This document shows positions 63,546 to 64,000 of a stretch of DNA of 64,000 nt, one piece after another. The stretch comes from Simmondsia chinensis. Its lineage: Eukaryota > Streptophyta > Magnoliopsida > Caryophyllales > Simmondsiaceae. The stretch covers positions 16,305,387 through 16,369,386 of the forward strand of contig JAGTTD010000014.1 of NCBI GenBank assembly GCA_018398585.1, in the 5' to 3' direction. A program made the position numbers and the translations under genes. The stretch's first letter is position 1; every line of letters starts with the position of its first letter. The notes below the pieces were generated by a model, which made no database searches, was not told the DNA's origin, and saw only the letters and a list, made by a program, of their open reading frames with translations.

Positions 63546-64000
63546 AAGGATTCTTTCTTGTGGTTAGAGAAGGCTCAAGCAGCCTTTGAGGCTCTCAAAT
63601 CAACCATGTGTGCAACACCGGTATTGGTAATGCCCAATTTTGCTGAAGCTTTCATATTGGAGACAGATGCGAGTGGGTCTGGTATTGGCACTGTTCTTTC
63701 TCAACAAGGGAGGCCTATTGCTTATTTGAGTCAAGCACTTAGTCCCAAGCACCAAGCCTTGTCAACTTATGAGAAGGAGTACTTGGCTATTCTTCTAGCA
63801 GTCGAGAAATGGAGGCATTACTTGGATGATCATAGATTCATTATTCGAACTGATCACCAAAGCCTTAAGCACCTCCTTGAGCAAAAGACTGTGACAAGAA
63901 TTAAAAAGAAGGGATTAATGAGGATGCTTGGCCTTGATTACGCCATAGAGTACAGAAGAGGTAAAGAGAATGCTGCAGCAGATGCATTGTCCAGGAAATT
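63546..64000 (+). CDS. RNase H of gypsy G (reaches the window end)
   Basis: After a lost base near 63546 the frame returns to that of the gag start and stays open to 64000. KDSFLWLEKAQAAFEALK, MCATPVLVMPNFAEAFILET, DASGSGIGTVLSQQGRPIAY, LSTYEKEYLAILLAVEKWRH, IIRTDHQSLKHLLEQKTVTR and EYRRGKENAAADALSRK are present, including the catalytic Asp in ETDAS. Confidence 0.85.

Larger units (their letters stand above)
60154..64000 (+). mobile_element. Ty3/gypsy element G (5' part, runs out of the window)
   Basis: 5' LTR 60154-60555, primer site, gag, protease, RT and RNase H up to the last base. It is inserted in the copia remnant; the 5 bases before it are agttt. The internal sequence is close to F and to gag-protease of D/E. 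Integrase and 3' LTR lie beyond 64000. Confidence 0.88.

Overview
The window is nuclear DNA of a land plant, most likely a eudicot. The evidence is plant-type Ty3/gypsy and Ty1/copia retrotransposons with initiator-Met-tRNA primer sites, an L1 LINE with a DUF4283 ORF1, an RTE LINE and a plant mobile domain (PMD) fragment. I see no host gene that looks intact and no bacterial-type feature. The DNA is a heterochromatin-like pile of nested retrotransposons, most of them broken by point mutations.

Layout. The oldest layer on the left is a minus-strand Ty3/gypsy element called X here: gag at 1-706 and 3885-5121, primer site near 5190-5208, LTR from 5210 rightwards. Its gag is split by a copia-type solo LTR (707-3884), which carries an L1 LINE with ORF1 only (852-3121). 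The X LTR was hit by gypsy B (6452-21496, TSD cttag). B has non-autonomous element N1 (6772-10394, minus strand, TSD cccgc) in its 5' LTR and gypsy C (14441-20032, TSD tcatc) in its integrase. Host sequence resumes at 21502 with a minus-strand PMD fragment. It was then hit by non-autonomous N2 (22708-33654), whose 3' LTR contains gypsy F (23285-29034, TSD catac). A second X-type LTR (about 34010-34885 plus 42764-42984) was split by a tandem gypsy array D/E (34886-42763, three LTRs and two internal regions, TSD ccttg). Then come a decayed integrase fragment (about 43000-43860), a tRNA-derived SINE candidate (about 44800-44990) and an AT-rich stretch with a split tandem duplication. Next is an RTE LINE on the minus strand (48042 to about 55780), cut at its RT catalytic motif by non-autonomous N3 (48812-53701, TSD gtcat). 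The right end holds a copia element (56319-60153) truncated by gypsy G (60154 to beyond the window).

How they fit together. B, C, F and G encode a chromovirus-like gag-protease-RT-RNase H-integrase polyprotein. D and E keep gag and protease in one frame, but in place of RT, RNase H and integrase they have an unfamiliar coding segment, followed by the last codons of pol. The same segment is found without gag in N1, N2 and N3. N1-N3 also share a long conserved leader and a pol-tail relic beside the polypurine tract, although N1 has different LTRs from N2 and N3. All of these families share a repeated TTCTCATC motif in the R/U5 part of the LTR. This looks like a group of non-autonomous gypsy elements with its own conserved protein, probably mobilised by the autonomous chromoviruses around it, and it is the most interesting content of the window.
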